The notes under the pieces were generated by a model that saw only the letters and a program-made list of their open reading frames with translations, was not told the DNA's origin and made no database searches. This document shows, piece by piece, positions 18,148 to 26,365 of a DNA stretch of 29,722 nt. The number at the start of each line of letters is the position of its first letter. Within the stretch, counting starts at the first letter, position 1. The position numbers and the translations under genes were made by a program. Source of the DNA: DATEOR01 sp035273885 (GTDB lineage Bacteria > Actinomycetota > Thermoleophilia > Gaiellales > Gaiellaceae). The stretch lies in contig DATEOR010000001.1 of the NCBI GenBank assembly GCA_035273885.1, forward strand, positions 1 through 29,722, in the 5' to 3' direction.

Positions 18148-18752
18148 AGGGCCACTTCCTCGCGGCCGAAAAACGAGCTCGAGCCGACGTAGAAGACCGC
18201 CACGGCGAGATAGAGAGCCGCACTCGCCTCGGGGCTCACGAGCGCGACGAGCGTAGCGGCCCCGTACATGAAGGGCCCTGGCAGGTACGCGCGGGAGATG
18301 CCGTCGATCTCCTGCGGATCGGCGTCCTCCCTGATGAGGCGGTTGCCCCAGGCCGCGTAACGCCAGAGCAAGTTGAAGAAGAGCGCCGTGATGGTCAGCG
18401 TGATTCCGTACGCGAGTGCGGCAGCCTCGCCGTTCCCGCCCCAGGCGTAGTCGGCGAGCAGCGTCGTGGGGAACGGGACGAACGAGATGCACATCAAGAG
18501 CCCGAGGTTGATGAAGAGAAAGCGGTGGTCGACCTCACCGAGCTGGCGAAACACGGAGTGGTGATTGATCCACATGATCCCGATCGTGAGGAAGCTCGTC
18601 GCGTAGGCGAGGTACGAGGGCCAAAGGTCGAGGATCGCCGGGCCGAGCGCGTTTGGCTCTTCGATGTGAGGGACGACGATCTCGAGCACGAGCAGCGTGA
18701 TCGCAATCGCGAAGACGCCGTCCGAGAACGCTTCCAGCCTGCTCTTCTCCAC
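18144..18752 (-). CDS. TMEM175-type potassium channel protein
   Basis: The protein belongs to the prokaryotic TMEM175 family (DUF1211), tetrameric potassium channels without the usual selectivity filter. The signature RLEAFSDGVFAIAITLLVLEI is at residues 5-25, forming the first pore-lining helix with its FSD motif. About six hydrophobic helices follow in 202 residues, the standard bacterial size. The second family landmark, MWINHHSVFRQL, is also present. GTG 18752 places the FSD helix at the very N-terminus, as usual, and has a TAGGCT hexamer 7 nt upstream. It converges with threonine aldolase, and the two stop codons overlap in CTAG. Ion selectivity is inferred from the family. Confidence 0.85.
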   Translation of the reverse strand: MEKSRLEAFSDGVFAIAITLLVLEIVVPHIEEPNALGPAILDLWPSYLAYATSFLTIGIMWINHHSVFRQLGEVDHRFLFINLGLLMCISFVPFPTTLLADYAWGGNGEAAALAYGITLTITALFFNLLWRYAAWGNRLIREDADPQEIDGISRAYLPGPFMYGAATLVALVSPEASAALYLAVAVFYVGSSSFFGREEVAL

Positions 18753-18759
18753 GCGGGCA

Positions 18760-18765
18760 AGCCTA
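18760..18765 (-). promoter_or_regulatory. Putative -10 hexamer for leaderless channel gene
   Basis: On the minus strand TAGGCT lies 7 nt before the GTG at 18752. It sits beside the hairpin that ends the upstream ABC transporter unit, so the channel gene probably has its own leaderless transcript. Confidence 0.45.
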
Positions 18766-18796
18766 CGGAGGGGCCCGGTCGAACCGGGCCCCTCCG
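18766..18796 (-). terminator. Strong GC-rich hairpin terminator of the ABC operon
   Basis: Positions 18766-18779 and 18783-18796 form a perfect 14-bp stem with a 3-nt loop, starting CGGAGGGG. It begins 6 nt after the permease stop codon. No T-tract follows on the minus strand, as is common in high-G+C actinobacteria. It separates the ABC operon from the channel gene. Confidence 0.75.
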
Positions 18797-18802
18797 CGTT
18801 GC

Positions 18803-21657
18803 CTACTCGTACTGGAGTGCTTCCAGGACGTTGAGCCTTGCGGCCCGTCGCGCCGGCAAAATCGCCGCCAGGATCCCGACGATGACGGCGACGACGGCGA
18901 AGACGATCAGCTGCGCGATCGGGATCGCGATCTGGACCTCGAACTGCGAGAGCGCCTTGGTCATCAGGATGGCGAGGAAGATGCCCAGCGGAAGCCCGAG
19001 CGCAGCGCCAATGAGCGAGGTGATGACGCTCTCGTGCCGGATCATGCGCCGCACCTGGCGCCGCGTCATCCCGACCGCTCGCAGCATGCCCAGCTCGCGC
19101 GTTCGCTCGTGCACCGAGAGGAGGAGCGTGATGACCATGCCGACGAGCGAGATGATCACCGACAGCGCCAGCAGCACGTACAGCATGTTCAGGAAGCTGT
19201 TGAAGTCCTGATCCTGCTGGTCGATCCAGGCGGCCCTCGTCTGCACCTTCGCGTCGGGGAAATCCTTCACGGCAGCCTTGAGCGACGCAGTGGTCGCATC
19301 GGTCGGCTCGCCGGGGACGTCGACGAAAACGAAGGAGTTCCGCGGCCGGTCGATGACCGAGTCGAAGAGCGATTGCGAGATCGAGACATTGCCGAGCATC
19401 GGGAAGAACGGCGGGGGCGAGTAGATGCCCTTGACCACGAGCTCCGTCTGCTTCCCGTTCGGCGTCAGAAGCACGAATGTGTCTCCGACCGCCAGGTCCT
19501 TCTTGTCGGCGAGGTCGTCCGAGATGATCGCGCCGTTCCGGCCCAGTTGGCCGAGCACGGCGTCCGAGCCCTCTTTCCAGTCGAAGTGGTACGCCGTCGC
19601 GATGGCGCCCGGCTGGATGCCCGTGATGTAGCCGCTCTCGCCGTCGGCCTTGGCGAGATCCGAGCGGACGCTCGTCACGAACTGCGCGTCCGGTGACCGC
19701 TGCACGGCCTCGCCGGCCTCCGCGACGAATGGGGAGAACCCGTCCTGGGCCGTGACGACGTACTCGGCCCGCACCTGGTCCTCGATCGCTCCGCGATTCG
19801 ACTTCTTCATCCCGCTCGCCAGGACGGCGACGAACGTGACGAGCGCGATGCCGATCATGAGAGCGGCCGCGGTCGACGCGGTTCGACCGGGGTTCCTGCG
19901 CGAGTTCTCCTTGGCCACGTCGTTGACCATGCCCTCGGGGCGGACGTTGGGGAACTCCACCGGCCACTCGGGCTGGAAGCCACGGGTCTTGCTGCGGATC
20001 CACATGATCAGGACCGAGAAGTCGACCACGAGGAGGATTGCCGCGATCAGGTAGCCCAGGAACTGGCTGAGCAGCAGGGCAACGATCACCACGAGGGCGA
20101 GCTGAATCGCGACCGACTCGGCCAGGGCGACCAGCCGCCTCTTCGCGCCCGACCCGAATGCCGCCTGGCGAATCAGCCAGTAGGCGAGCGTGAACGGATA
20201 CGTGAGCACCGAGAACAGGACGACCGCCCACTTGGCGAGGGGGTGCGTGCCGACCGCGAGTGGCCGGACCGTCCGCGACGACAGCATCGCCACGCCGACG
20301 AACAGCAGCAGCACGCCGGCGGCCATCGAGATGAGCCTGGCTGCGGTGTCGAGCTTGTCCTTGAAGAGCGAGTAGGACAGAAGCGCGACCGAGAGCCCGA
20401 TGACGACGATCGCGATGTACGGGACGTACTTCGAGATGCGCGACTTCGGAAGCTCAGAGCCTTCCCGCACCGCCGCAATCGGAGGCACTCGGGTTGCCCG
20501 CAGGGCGGGGATGAGGCCTGCGATGACCGTGACGCCGATGCCGATCACCATCGAGACGATCACGGTTCGCGGCGCGAAGACGAGTCCCTGGGTCGGGAGA
20601 TCGGCATTGAGGGCCTTGAAGAGCGCGTTCAGGCCGGCGGCCAGACCGAGTCCGAGAAAGAGGCCGATGACCGAGGCGACGAGCCCGATGACGAAGGCCT
20701 CGAGGACGACCGACCACAGGATCTGCTTCCGTGAGCCGCCGATCGTCCGGATCGTGGCGAACTCGCGCACTCGTTGGGCGACGGTGATCGAGAGGATGTT
20801 GAAGATCACGAAGGCGCCGACGAACAGCGCCACCCCTGCGAACGCGAGCAGGAAGTAGCGGATGAACTTCGTGAACGAGACGTCCTTCGCGTCTTCCTTG
20901 GCCTGAGCGTCGGCCGTCCGCACCTGGGCCGTCGGAGGAAGGATCGGCTTGATCTCGTCCGCCAGAGCCTGCTGGGTCACGCCCTCCTTCGCGGCGACGG
21001 AGATCGTGTCGTACTTGCCGATCCGGTCGAGCAGGGACTGCGCGGTCGGGATCGTGAAGACCGTGAAGGTGGCCGAGCCGATCGACGAGACCTCGCCGTA
21101 CTGCGCCAGGCCGACGAGCTTGAAGGGCTGGACGGGCTTGAGCGTTGCGATCGGGATCGTGTCGCCGACCTTGTAGCCGAGCTCGTCTGCCGTGTTCGCG
21201 TCGATGACGACCTCGTTGGAGCCCTGAGGCCAGGTTCCCTCGAGCAGGTGAAGAGGATTGAAGGCGGCCTCGGCCGGGTCGATCCCGAAGCCGAAGGAAG
21301 GCGCGCCGTTCGTGTTCACGGCCTCGCCGTTCTTCTTGATGATCTTCGTGTTCGTGTCGTCGACGACGATTCCGGTCGCCGCCTCGACGTTCGGCAGCGC
21401 TCGAATCTTCTCGAGAAGCGTCGCGTCCACGGGCGGCGTCTCGGCCGAGTCTCCCTGGAAGCTGATGTCGGCGGCCTTGCCCGAGACGACCGCGTCCGTG
21501 TTGGCGTAGGTCTCGCTGAAGATGTTGTCGAAGGCCTTGTCGATGGTGTCGGTGAGGACGTACGTCCCGCTCACCATCGCCACGCCCAGGATGATCGCGA
21601 ACGCCGTCAGAGTCGCGCGGAGCTTGCGCCCGGCGAGCCCTCGGAGGGCGACTCGGA

Positions 21658-21661
<4 letters not shown>
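18803..21661 (-). CDS. MacB/FtsX-type ABC transporter permease with extra membrane module
   Basis: This 952-residue permease has the duplicated FtsX architecture. A first transmembrane helix (about 16-37) is followed by an extracytoplasmic domain (about 40-262), three helices with an FtsX domain (about 265-390), a second set starting near residue 593, another extracytoplasmic domain (about 625-820) and a final FtsX domain (about 822-945) ending in PARRAARLNVLEALQYE. Such permeases do not import solutes; they move lipids, peptides or lipoproteins, or transmit force across the membrane. Unusually, about 105 residues (470-575) with roughly three extra helices lie between the PLAV and NDVAKENSRRNPGRTAS blocks. 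The start codon overlaps the ATPase stop by 4 bp, so the two form one unit. Confidence 0.9.
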
Positions 21662-22431
<770 letters not shown>

Positions 22432-22446
22432 TCGGACCTCCAGGTT

Positions 22447-22469
22447 TTTGACCCATCTAGGGTGTCAAA
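22447..22469. promoter_or_regulatory. Inverted repeat TTTGAC-N11-GTCAAA upstream of ABC operon
   Basis: TTTGAC (22447-22452) and GTCAAA (22464-22469) are perfect inverted arms, 11 bp apart, 16 bp upstream of the ATPase start codon. The right arm contains TTGACA on the minus strand, a -35 consensus, but I find no good -10 at 16-19 bp. It could be an operator for a dimeric regulator overlapping the ABC promoter. The 158-bp gap to the divergent gene at 22590 also has a second small repeat, GACCC-GTTA-GGGTC, at 22533-22546. Confidence 0.35.
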
Positions 22470-22589
22470 CCCCGGGTCAGAGTCAATGGCGGGGAGCCTG
22501 AGTCTTAACGTGCGGGTAACCACACCTTCCGTGACCCGTTAGGGTCGGCCGTACGTCTGCGGCGGCCATGGCTAACGAAAGGAGAGGGC

Positions 22590-23195
22590 ATGAACAGGCG
22601 GAAGATCCTGGAGTGGGGTGGTGTAGCGGCTGGGGTGATCCTGATCGCCTTCGGAATCGGCTCGCTCGTCCTCTCAATCGCAGGCCACAACGAGGTCCGC
22701 ACGCAGCTCGAGCGCGAGCACATCGTCGGCTCGCCCGACATGACCCCCGAGGAGATCGCCAAGGGCGCACAGGAGGCCGGCCTCCCGGACAGCATCGAGC
22801 TTCCCACCTGCAGCGTGGCCGGAGAGGAGATCGACACGGGCTCCGAGGCGAAGTGCTTCGCCGATTACATGCGCATCCATGCGCTGGAGAGCACCGGCGG
22901 CCTGAGCTACGCGGAGATGGGCCGGTACCAGTCCGCTTCCGATCCGGGCAATCCGGAGGGAACGAACGACGAGGCGGCGGCGGCCAAGGATGCGGAGGGG
23001 AATCCCGTCTCGAACGGCGCGCGCAACATCTGGGTCACCGAGACGTCGCTCGCAACCGCGCTCAACACGTCGTTCCTCGCCGAGAGCACCGCGCTCTTCG
23101 GGATCGTCGTCGGGATCGCGCTGATTCTCGCGGGCATCGGCTTCACCATCCTGGCGCTCGGAGGGGCGTTGCGGCGAAGCCGCACCGCCGAGTGA
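22590..23195 (+). CDS. Two-helix membrane protein, actinobacterial 'LigA-like' family
   Basis: The protein has one transmembrane helix near each end (about 9-32 and 167-192) with a 130-residue extracytoplasmic loop between them. The loop holds two cysteines (C74 and C89) that may form a disulphide, the block FADYMRIHALESTGGLSYAEMGRY, and NIWVTETSLATALNTSF before the second helix. I recognise this pattern from actinobacterial proteins often auto-named 'aromatic ring-opening dioxygenase LigA'. Nothing in the sequence supports a dioxygenase, and that name should not be used. The true function is unknown. AAAGGAG (22578-22584) gives a strong ribosome binding site for ATG 22590. It is divergent from the ABC operon. 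Confidence 0.85.
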   Translation: MNRRKILEWGGVAAGVILIAFGIGSLVLSIAGHNEVRTQLEREHIVGSPDMTPEEIAKGAQEAGLPDSIELPTCSVAGEEIDTGSEAKCFADYMRIHALESTGGLSYAEMGRYQSASDPGNPEGTNDEAAAAKDAEGNPVSNGARNIWVTETSLATALNTSFLAESTALFGIVVGIALILAGIGFTILALGGALRRSRTAE

Positions 23196-23202
23196 GCGGA
23201 GA

Positions 23203-24240
23203 TCAGCGGTCGCCGGCGAGGAGGAAGGCGAGCGCGACGAGTCCGTAGGCCGAGATGAGGGCGATTCCCTTCGTCCTGCTCGAGCGGCCGTTGCTCAGGA
23301 TCAGCGCCGTGAACGCGACGGTTGCGGCGAGCGCGGCGATCTCGATCTGCCTGAAGGAAAGCGCCAGCGGCTCGATCAGCCAGGAGAGCAGCGCGACCGC
23401 AGGGATGAGGAAGACCGCGACCTGCGCGCCCGAGGCGAGGGCGATCTCGGCTGCGAGCTTGATCTTGCCGCGATAGGCGACCACGACCGCGCCTCCGTGC
23501 TCGGCGGCGTTGCCGACGATGGCCACGATCACGGCGGCGACGAAGAAGTCGCTCAAATGGGCCTTCTCGGCGAAGGCCTCGAGGGAGCCCACGAGGATCT
23601 CGGCGACGAGCGCCGTGATGACAGTGGCGCCGCCGAGGACGAGGAGCGAGGTGGTGAAGGACCAGGCGGCCATTTCCGACGGCTCGTCCGAGGTGTGCGC
23701 CAGCCGGTGGCGGCGGAGGGAGTACCACGTGACGGCCACGTAGACGAGGAGCAGCACGATGGACACCGGCACGGAGAGAACCGCGAGCGAGTGGCGGTCC
23801 GGGTCTCCGCTCCAGCCCGGGATCGCAGGGATCAGGAAGAGCAGCACCGCGAACGCGACGAGGCCGAGGGAGAGCATGCTCGACCGGCGATCGAGCTCCC
23901 CGGTTCCGCCGAAGGCGAGCGAGAACCCGAGCACCAGCAGGAGGTTCCCGACGACGCTACCGGTGAGGGAGCCGCGGACGACCTCTGTCAGGCCGTCGTG
24001 GACGGCGAAGAGGGCGATGATGAGCTCGGGTGCGTTGCCGAAGGTCGCGTTGAGGAAGCCGCCGATCCCGGGCCCCGTGTGGTGTGCCGCGTGCTCGGTC
24101 GCCTCCCCGATCAGCCACGCGAGCGGGATGAGGGCGAGCGCCGCGAGGACGAAGAGCTGGATGTCGCCCATGCCCGCGTGGTCGAGCACGACGACGAGTG
24201 GCCCGAGACCCAGGAGGGCGAAGAGGATTTTGCGGACCAC
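23203..24240 (-). CDS. Calcium/proton antiporter, CaCA family (Cax)
   Basis: This is a cation/H+ exchanger of the Cax branch, which expels Ca2+ using the proton gradient. The 345 residues form about eleven hydrophobic helices in two homologous halves. Each half carries the acidic cation-binding motif: GNAPELIIALF (68-78) and GNAAEHGGAV (243-252). The acidic stretch between the halves (HTSDEPSEM, about 182-190) is the usual divider. GTG 24240 places the first helix normally; there is no Shine-Dalgarno sequence, but a TAGGGT hexamer lies 9 nt upstream. The 3' end converges with the two-helix protein gene, 7 bp apart. Confidence 0.92.
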   Translation of the reverse strand: MVRKILFALLGLGPLVVVLDHAGMGDIQLFVLAALALIPLAWLIGEATEHAAHHTGPGIGGFLNATFGNAPELIIALFAVHDGLTEVVRGSLTGSVVGNLLLVLGFSLAFGGTGELDRRSSMLSLGLVAFAVLLFLIPAIPGWSGDPDRHSLAVLSVPVSIVLLLVYVAVTWYSLRRHRLAHTSDEPSEMAAWSFTTSLLVLGGATVITALVAEILVGSLEAFAEKAHLSDFFVAAVIVAIVGNAAEHGGAVVVAYRGKIKLAAEIALASGAQVAVFLIPAVALLSWLIEPLALSFRQIEIAALAATVAFTALILSNGRSSRTKGIALISAYGLVALAFLLAGDR

Positions 24241-24249
24241 GGCCGAGGC

Positions 24250-24255
24250 ACCCTA
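24250..24255 (-). promoter_or_regulatory. Putative -10 hexamer for leaderless cax
   Basis: On the minus strand TAGGGT lies 9 nt before the cax GTG at 24240. It overlaps by 2 bp the opposite-strand hexamer assigned to the HAD gene, so the two promoters would share DNA. Confidence 0.4.
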
Positions 24256-24259
24256 ACGT
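24254..24259 (+). promoter_or_regulatory. Putative -10 hexamer for leaderless HAD gene
   Basis: TAACGT lies 10 nt before GTG 24270. The whole gap between the two divergent start codons is 29 bp, leaving no room for a conventional leader with a ribosome binding site in either direction. Confidence 0.4.
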
Positions 24260-24269
24260 TCGCCTCCAG

Positions 24270-24995
24270 GTGATCGACGCGGTTCTCTTCGACTGGGGCG
24301 ACACGCTCTTTCGCTTCGAGTACGACGACGCCCTTCTCGAGGGGGGCTGGGCGTCGGGGCTCGCGGCGATCGGGCGCGACGGCCTGCCGGGCTCGATGGA
24401 TGCGGCCGGGCGGTTCCGCGAGCGCTACATGCCGCTCCTCTGGCAGCCGGGCTCCCTGGAGGAGATCGAGTACCCGGCGCTCGTGCGCGACTGTCTCGGG
24501 AGCCTGGGGGTCGAGGTCGACGACGCCGAACTGGAGCGCTTCCTCGAGGCGGAGCACGCGGCCTGGGAGCCGGCCAGGCTGATCGGCGACTCGACGCACG
24601 CGCTGCTCGACGTCCTCCGCGAGCGCGGCCTCAAGACCGGGCTCGTCTCGAACGCCTTCGACCCGCCGGCACTCCTGCACCGGGATCTCGCGCAGATGGG
24701 CCTGGACGACCGCCTCGACGTGGCGGTCTTCTCCTCCGAGACCGGGAAGCGCAAGCCGCACCCCCTGATCTTCGAGGAGGCCCTGGGGCGGCTCGGCGTC
24801 GATCCTGGACGCGCGCTCTTCGTGGGCGACCGCCGTTACGAGGATGTACGAGGTGCGAAGGAGGTCGGGATGACGACCGTCCAGGCCTTCTGGTTCCGGG
24901 CCGACGACGACGAGCGCGGGCTCGACCCGGACTTCGAGGCGTTCACGCCGATGGACGTCCTGAACGCCGTGCGGCGCCTCAGCGGCGAGCTCTAG
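24270..24995 (+). CDS. HAD-superfamily hydrolase
   Basis: This is a Rossmann-fold HAD phosphatase-like enzyme of 241 residues with a helical cap. Motif I is FDWGDTL with the nucleophile at D8; the second acidic residue is shifted one place (DWGDT against the usual DxDGT), a known variant in part of the family. Motif II is the serine in GLVSNAFD, motif III the lysine in TGKRKPHP and motif IV VGDRRYEDVRGA. The cap between motifs I and II is of the alpha-helical subclass I type. Substrates of such enzymes cannot be read from sequence. GTG 24270 is preferred because a longer form from 24198 would add a basic, unrelated N-terminus. Confidence 0.88.
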   Translation: MIDAVLFDWGDTLFRFEYDDALLEGGWASGLAAIGRDGLPGSMDAAGRFRERYMPLLWQPGSLEEIEYPALVRDCLGSLGVEVDDAELERFLEAEHAAWEPARLIGDSTHALLDVLRERGLKTGLVSNAFDPPALLHRDLAQMGLDDRLDVAVFSSETGKRKPHPLIFEEALGRLGVDPGRALFVGDRRYEDVRGAKEVGMTTVQAFWFRADDDERGLDPDFEAFTPMDVLNAVRRLSGEL

Positions 24996-25075
24996 AAGGC
25001 CGGCCGGCTTACACCCGGTTTCGCAGCCTGTCAAGTCTTGCGGGACGTATGAACCTGACCCACAATCCAGACTGA

Positions 25076-25495
25076 ATGCAACGGCCATTGCCGATCGTTC
25101 AAGAGCTTCCCCTGCGGCCACAGGACGAGACCGAATGTCGCCGCTGCGGGGTCCACTGCGACAAGGTCGTGTATCCGGCCGCATGCGTCACGCGCGCCTG
25201 CCCCTTCCTCTACGCGTACGAGGAGTGGGGGCACACGTACATCGGCTGCATGCAGAAGGTCTACGACGTCGAGATAGACCTCGACGCCCTGCAGGAGGCT
25301 CAGAAGCGGAAGGGCGGGTTCGGCGCCGTGAAGACCGTTCGTCAGCCGCTCCCGATGTGCAAGGCTGAGGTCGCCGCGTGCTACGAGCACCGCGCAGACG
25401 AGCTCGGCTGCGTCAACCCGGAGTTCTTCGAGCTCCCGCGCGGGAAGCCGTCTTTCCGCGTGGTCGAGCAGCAGCCTTCCGAGGAACAGGCTTAG
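25076..25495 (+). CDS. Nine-cysteine protein of unknown function, possible metal-binding
   Basis: I cannot assign a function. The 139-residue protein has nine cysteines, at 21, 24, 28, 37, 42, 58, 95, 102 and 112. The first group (CRRCGVHC) looks like a zinc- or iron-sulphur-binding site, followed by CVTRACPFLYAYEEWGHTYIGC. There is no signal peptide or membrane segment, so it is probably cytoplasmic. ATG 25076 opens the frame, but neither a clear ribosome binding site nor a good -10 element is visible. The last 83 bp overlap the 3' end of endonuclease IV on the opposite strand. The 80-bp gap before it holds only an imperfect GGCCGGCC-centred palindrome near 25000. Confidence 0.75.
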   Translation: MQRPLPIVQELPLRPQDETECRRCGVHCDKVVYPAACVTRACPFLYAYEEWGHTYIGCMQKVYDVEIDLDALQEAQKRKGGFGAVKTVRQPLPMCKAEVAACYEHRADELGCVNPEFFELPRGKPSFRVVEQQPSEEQA

Positions 25496-26348
25496 CGCCT
25501 TTCAGCCCGCGGGCATGAAGGTCGCGGAGCTTCTGAATCTCGTTCGCGTCCGGTCCGTGCCCGTCCGGGCCCGGGACCTCGAGGATCGTCGGGAGGCCCT
25601 GGAGCTTCGGATGGCCGAGGAAGACGCTCATACCCTCGCCGATCTCGCCCTCGCCGAGATTCGCGTGCCGGTCGCGATTCGAACCGAGCGGCGCGGCGGC
25701 GTCGTTCACATGTAGCGCGCGGAGCCGGTCGAGGCCGATGCGCTCCTCGACCTCGTCGATGCAGGCGCTGAGCGCCGCGTTGTCGGTCGCGTCCACACCG
25801 GAGACCCACAGGTGGCAAGAGTCGAGGCAGATGCCGAGCCGCGGGTGCCGGCCCAGCCGGTCGACCATGACCGCGAGCTCGTCCACCGACCGGCCGATCG
25901 TCCCCCCGGCGCCCGCGGAGTTCTCGATCAGGAGCCAGGTCGTCTCCGAGCAGCGGTCGAGCGCCCGTTCGAGGGCGGGAACGACGTGCTCGAGGCCCGC
26001 CTCGAAGCCCGCCCCGAGATGCGAGCCGACGTGGAAGATGACGCCGTCCGCCTCGATCGCACAGGCGACGTCGACGGTGTTCATGAGGGTCGTCACCGAC
26101 TTCTCGTAGATCTCCTCGTCCGGTGTGGCGAGGTTGACGAGGTACAGCGCGTGGCAGACGACGCCCTGAATTCCGGCCTCGGCGCGGCGCTCCTTGAAGC
26201 GCTCGAAGTTCGCCGGGTCATGGTTCGTCGGGCGCCAGGTGCGCGGGCTCTGCGTGAAGATCTGGAGCGACTCGGCGCCGATCGCCTCGGCGCGATCGAC
26301 GGCCGTGTGGATCCCGCCTGAAGTCGAGAGGTGGGCGCCCGGGATCAC
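25413..26348 (-). CDS. nfo: Endonuclease IV (AP endonuclease)
   Basis: This TIM-barrel, three-zinc enzyme cuts DNA 5' of abasic sites in base excision repair. Metal-ligand blocks are all present in order: GAHLSTSGG, CHALYLVNLA, FHVGSHLG, LLIENSAG, GICLDSCHLW, HVNDAAAPLGSNRDRHANLGEG and ILEVPG. GTG 26348 is preferred to GTG 26372. It starts right at IPGAHLSTSGG, where the family begins, and TATGGT lies 6 nt upstream, inside what would otherwise be coding. The protein is 311 residues; the last 25-30 are basic and alanine/arginine-rich, go beyond the usual family end and are encoded in the antisense overlap with the nine-cysteine gene. The tail may bind DNA or simply be read-through sequence. 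Confidence 0.93.
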   Translation of the reverse strand: MIPGAHLSTSGGIHTAVDRAEAIGAESLQIFTQSPRTWRPTNHDPANFERFKERRAEAGIQGVVCHALYLVNLATPDEEIYEKSVTTLMNTVDVACAIEADGVIFHVGSHLGAGFEAGLEHVVPALERALDRCSETTWLLIENSAGAGGTIGRSVDELAVMVDRLGRHPRLGICLDSCHLWVSGVDATDNAALSACIDEVEERIGLDRLRALHVNDAAAPLGSNRDRHANLGEGEIGEGMSVFLGHPKLQGLPTILEVPGPDGHGPDANEIQKLRDLHARGLKGAKPVPRKAAARPRGKTASRAGARRTPG

Positions 26349-26353
26349 CCGAC

Positions 26354-26360
26354 TACCATA
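26354..26360. promoter_or_regulatory. Shared bidirectional -10 for gltX and nfo
   Basis: The heptamer TACCATA contains TACCAT on the plus strand, exactly 6 nt before the gltX GTG (26366), and TATGGT on the minus strand, exactly 6 nt before the nfo GTG (26348). The two start codons are only 17 bp apart and neither has a Shine-Dalgarno sequence. The symmetry suggests one bidirectional leaderless promoter serving both genes. Confidence 0.6.
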
Positions 26361-26365
26361 GCCGC

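Noticed and set aside
18144..20231. Apparent 695-residue minus-strand protein containing the TMEM175 channel
   Set aside because: The N-terminal part is a shadow of the ABC permease and crosses a strong terminator hairpin; the channel starts at GTG 18752.
22590..23195. Aromatic ring-opening dioxygenase LigA
   Set aside because: The protein is a two-helix membrane protein without any dioxygenase motif. The name is a propagated misannotation of this family.
24996..25040. GGCCGGCC-centred palindrome after the HAD gene as a terminator
   Set aside because: The stem is imperfect and short beyond the 8-bp core, with no T-tract; not convincing.
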